Shown in pieces: positions 9,042 through 10,438 of a stretch of DNA of 10,438 bases (position 1 is the first letter of the stretch; each line of letters opens with the position of its first letter). This stretch comes from RPQJ01 sp035554635 (GTDB lineage: Bacteria; Pseudomonadota; Gammaproteobacteria; Steroidobacterales; Steroidobacteraceae). Under the pieces are notes generated by a model. It was given only the letters and a program-made list of their open reading frames with translations, did no database searches and had not been told where the DNA came from. Made by a program: the position numbers and the translations under genes. The stretch is taken from contig DATMIB010000161.1 in assembly GCA_035554635.1 (NCBI GenBank), positions 1 through 10,438 on the forward strand, in the 5' to 3' direction.

Positions 9042-9069
9042 CAGCGGTTAGCGGTCAGCGGTCAGCGGC
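9042..9069. repeat. Four heptamer tandem repeats before the fumarase gene
   Basis: Four consecutive 7-bp units, CAGCGGT, TAGCGGT, CAGCGGT, CAGCGGC, vary only at the first or last base. They fill much of the 82-base gap between gatB and the fumarase gene and end 10 bases before its ATG. They may be a scattered intergenic repeat family, or a slippage-prone tract in the 5' leader. Confidence 0.7.
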
Positions 9070-9113
9070 CGGTAGGAGGCGCCGGCGCGCACTCGCCCGA
9101 AGCGCCCGCGGGA

Positions 9114-10438
9114 TCAGCCCGCGAGCTTCTTCTTCAGCAGTTCGTTGAGCTGCGCCGGGTTCGCCTTGCCACCGGTCGTCTTCATGACCTGGCCGACGAA
9201 GAAGCCGAACAGCTTGTCCTTGCCCGAGCGGTAATCGGCGAGCTGGCCCGGGTTCTTCGCCATCACCTCGTCGATGGCCTGCTCGATCGCCGAGGTGTCG
9301 GTGATCTGCTTGAGCCCCTTCGCCTCGATGATCGCGTCGGCGTCCTCGCCCTCGGTCCACATCGCCTCGAACACTTCCTTGGCGATCTTGCCGGAGATCG
9401 TGTTGTCGACGATGCGCGTGAGCAGGCCGGCGAGGGCCTCGGCCGTGACCTTGCTGCCGGCGACGTCGAGGCTGTCCTTGTTGAGCGCGCCCGAGAGCTC
9501 GCCCATGACCCAGTTCGCGGCGAGCTTGGGCTGGCTGCCGAGACGCGCGACGACGGTTTCGTAGTACTGCGCGAGCTCCTTGCTCGCGGTCAGCACGCCC
9601 GCGTCGTACTCCGACAGGCCGTGCTCGCGAACGAAGCGCGCGGCCTTTTCGTCCGGCAGCTCCGGCATCGTGCGACGCACGTCCTCGATCGTGGCCCGCT
9701 CGATCACGAGCGGCAGCAGGTCGGGGTCGGGGAAGTAGCGGTAGTCGTTCGCCTCTTCCTTCGACCGCATCGAGCGCGTCTCGCCCTTGTCGGGGTCGTA
9801 CAGGCGCGTTTCCTGCACGACCTTGCCACCGCCCTCGATCAGCTCGATCTGGCGCTCGATCTCGTAATTGATCGCGCGCTCGACGAAGCGGAACGAGTTC
9901 AGGTTCTTGATCTCGGCACGCGTGCCGAACTCGGCCTGGCCGACGGGGCGCACGGAGACGTTCGCGTCGCAGCGGAACGAACCTTCCTGCATGTTGCCGT
10001 CGCAGATGTCGAGGTAGCGCACGAGCGTGTGGATCTTCTTCATGTACGCCACGGCTTCCTTGGCCGAGCGCAGTTCGGGCTCCGACACGATCTCGAGCAG
10101 CGGCGTGCCGGCGCGGTTCAGGTCGATGCCCGTGAGGCCGTGGAAGTCCTCGTGCAGCGACTTGCCCGCGTCCTCCTCGAGGTGCGCGCGCGTGATGCCG
10201 ATCGTCTTGCGCGTGCCGTCCTCGAGCACGATCTCGAGCGACCCGTGCTCGACGACGGGCTTCTCGTACTGGCTGATCTGGTAGCCCTTCGGCAGGTCCG
10301 GGTAGAAGTAGTTCTTGCGGGCGAAGATCGAGCGGCGCGAAATCGTCGAACCGGTCGCGAGCCCGAACTTGATCGCCATGCGCACGGCCTCGCCGTTCAG
10401 CACCGGCAGCACGCCCGGATAGCCGAGGTCGACGAGGT
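9114..10438 (-). CDS. gatB: Aspartyl/glutamyl-tRNA amidotransferase subunit B (5' end beyond window)
   Basis: Kinase and tRNA-binding subunit of GatCAB, which converts Glu-tRNA(Gln) and/or Asp-tRNA(Asn) to the amidated form. About 440 C-terminal codons are present, open to the right edge. The visible start LVDLGYPGVLPVLNGEAV lies roughly 40 residues into a typical GatB of about 475. Hallmarks are RKNYFYPDLPKGYQISQYEK, the family signature DLNRAGTPLLEIV (10086-10124), GSFRCDANVSVRP, EIKNLNSFRFVERAI, and YFPDPDLLPL. The last ~150 residues are the YqeY-like tail domain (ANWVMGELSGALN, GKIAKEVFE, FFVGQVMKTTGGKANPAQL) that contacts the tRNA elbow. gatC and gatA would be expected just upstream, outside the window. 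Its presence implies that at least one of Gln-tRNA or Asn-tRNA is made by the indirect route. Confidence 0.97.
   Translation of the reverse strand, partial: LVDLGYPGVLPVLNGEAVRMAIKFGLATGSTISRRSIFARKNYFYPDLPKGYQISQYEKPVVEHGSLEIVLEDGTRKTIGITRAHLEEDAGKSLHEDFHGLTGIDLNRAGTPLLEIVSEPELRSAKEAVAYMKKIHTLVRYLDICDGNMQEGSFRCDANVSVRPVGQAEFGTRAEIKNLNSFRFVERAINYEIERQIELIEGGGKVVQETRLYDPDKGETRSMRSKEEANDYRYFPDPDLLPLVIERATIEDVRRTMPELPDEKAARFVREHGLSEYDAGVLTASKELAQYYETVVARLGSQPKLAANWVMGELSGALNKDSLDVAGSKVTAEALAGLLTRIVDNTISGKIAKEVFEAMWTEGEDADAIIEAKGLKQITDTSAIEQAIDEVMAKNPGQLADYRSGKDKLFGFFVGQVMKTTGGKANPAQLNELLKKKLAG

Noticed and set aside
9071..9113. Intrinsic terminator after gatB
   Set aside because: Several GC palindromes occur (for example CCCGCGGG and GCGCCGGCGC) but no T-run follows on the minus strand, and read-through into the fumarase gene is plausible.
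7568..9148. Long plus-strand open frame (526 codons) opposite the fumarase gene
   Set aside because: Same antisense composition artefact; the minus strand carries all three cluster cysteines and the full class I fumarase sequence.

Overview
This is a gene-dense, very GC-rich stretch that looks like the core chromosome of a high-GC proteobacterium. A gammaproteobacterium is the most likely source, because it combines a SahR-type regulator with metF and metH, GatCAB amidotransferase, a single-chain class I fumarase, Hsp33 and a YheO-like PAS protein. The genus cannot be fixed from this sequence. I see no rRNA, tRNA, CRISPR array, insertion sequence or phage gene.

Left part (minus strand, 4223 down to 1): a methionine / one-carbon operon reading sahR-like regulator, then metF, then metH. 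The regulator has an ArsR-type winged helix fused to a methyltransferase-like domain. MetF makes 5-methyltetrahydrofolate, and the B12-dependent MetH uses it to methylate homocysteine. metF and metH overlap by one base. metH runs off the left edge just after its cobalamin-binding histidine, so its C-terminal third is not in view. A perfect 16-bp AT-rich palindrome lies directly before the regulator and is the best candidate for its operator.

Middle part (plus strand, 4329 to 6567): two genes of unassigned function. The first, divergent from the regulator, encodes a membrane-anchored YheO-like PAS protein with no DNA-binding domain. The second encodes a secreted protein of unknown family. Its reading frame stops at 6025, but coding continues in another frame to 6567, which looks like one gene broken by a single-base indel. 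This is the least ordinary part of the window.

Right part (minus strand, 10438 down to 6568): gatB (its first ~40 codons lie off the right edge), then a class I [4Fe-4S] fumarase, then hslO (Hsp33), which starts four bases after the fumarase stop. A run of four 7-bp tandem repeats sits between gatB and the fumarase gene. The plus-strand gene ending at 6567 and hslO meet tail to tail with no spacer, their two stop codons forming TGATCA.

Most of the window is ordinary housekeeping. I do not see a clear new defence or mobile system. The points worth following are the degenerate SAM pocket of the regulator, its operator, the tethered PAS protein, the broken secreted gene and the heptamer repeats.
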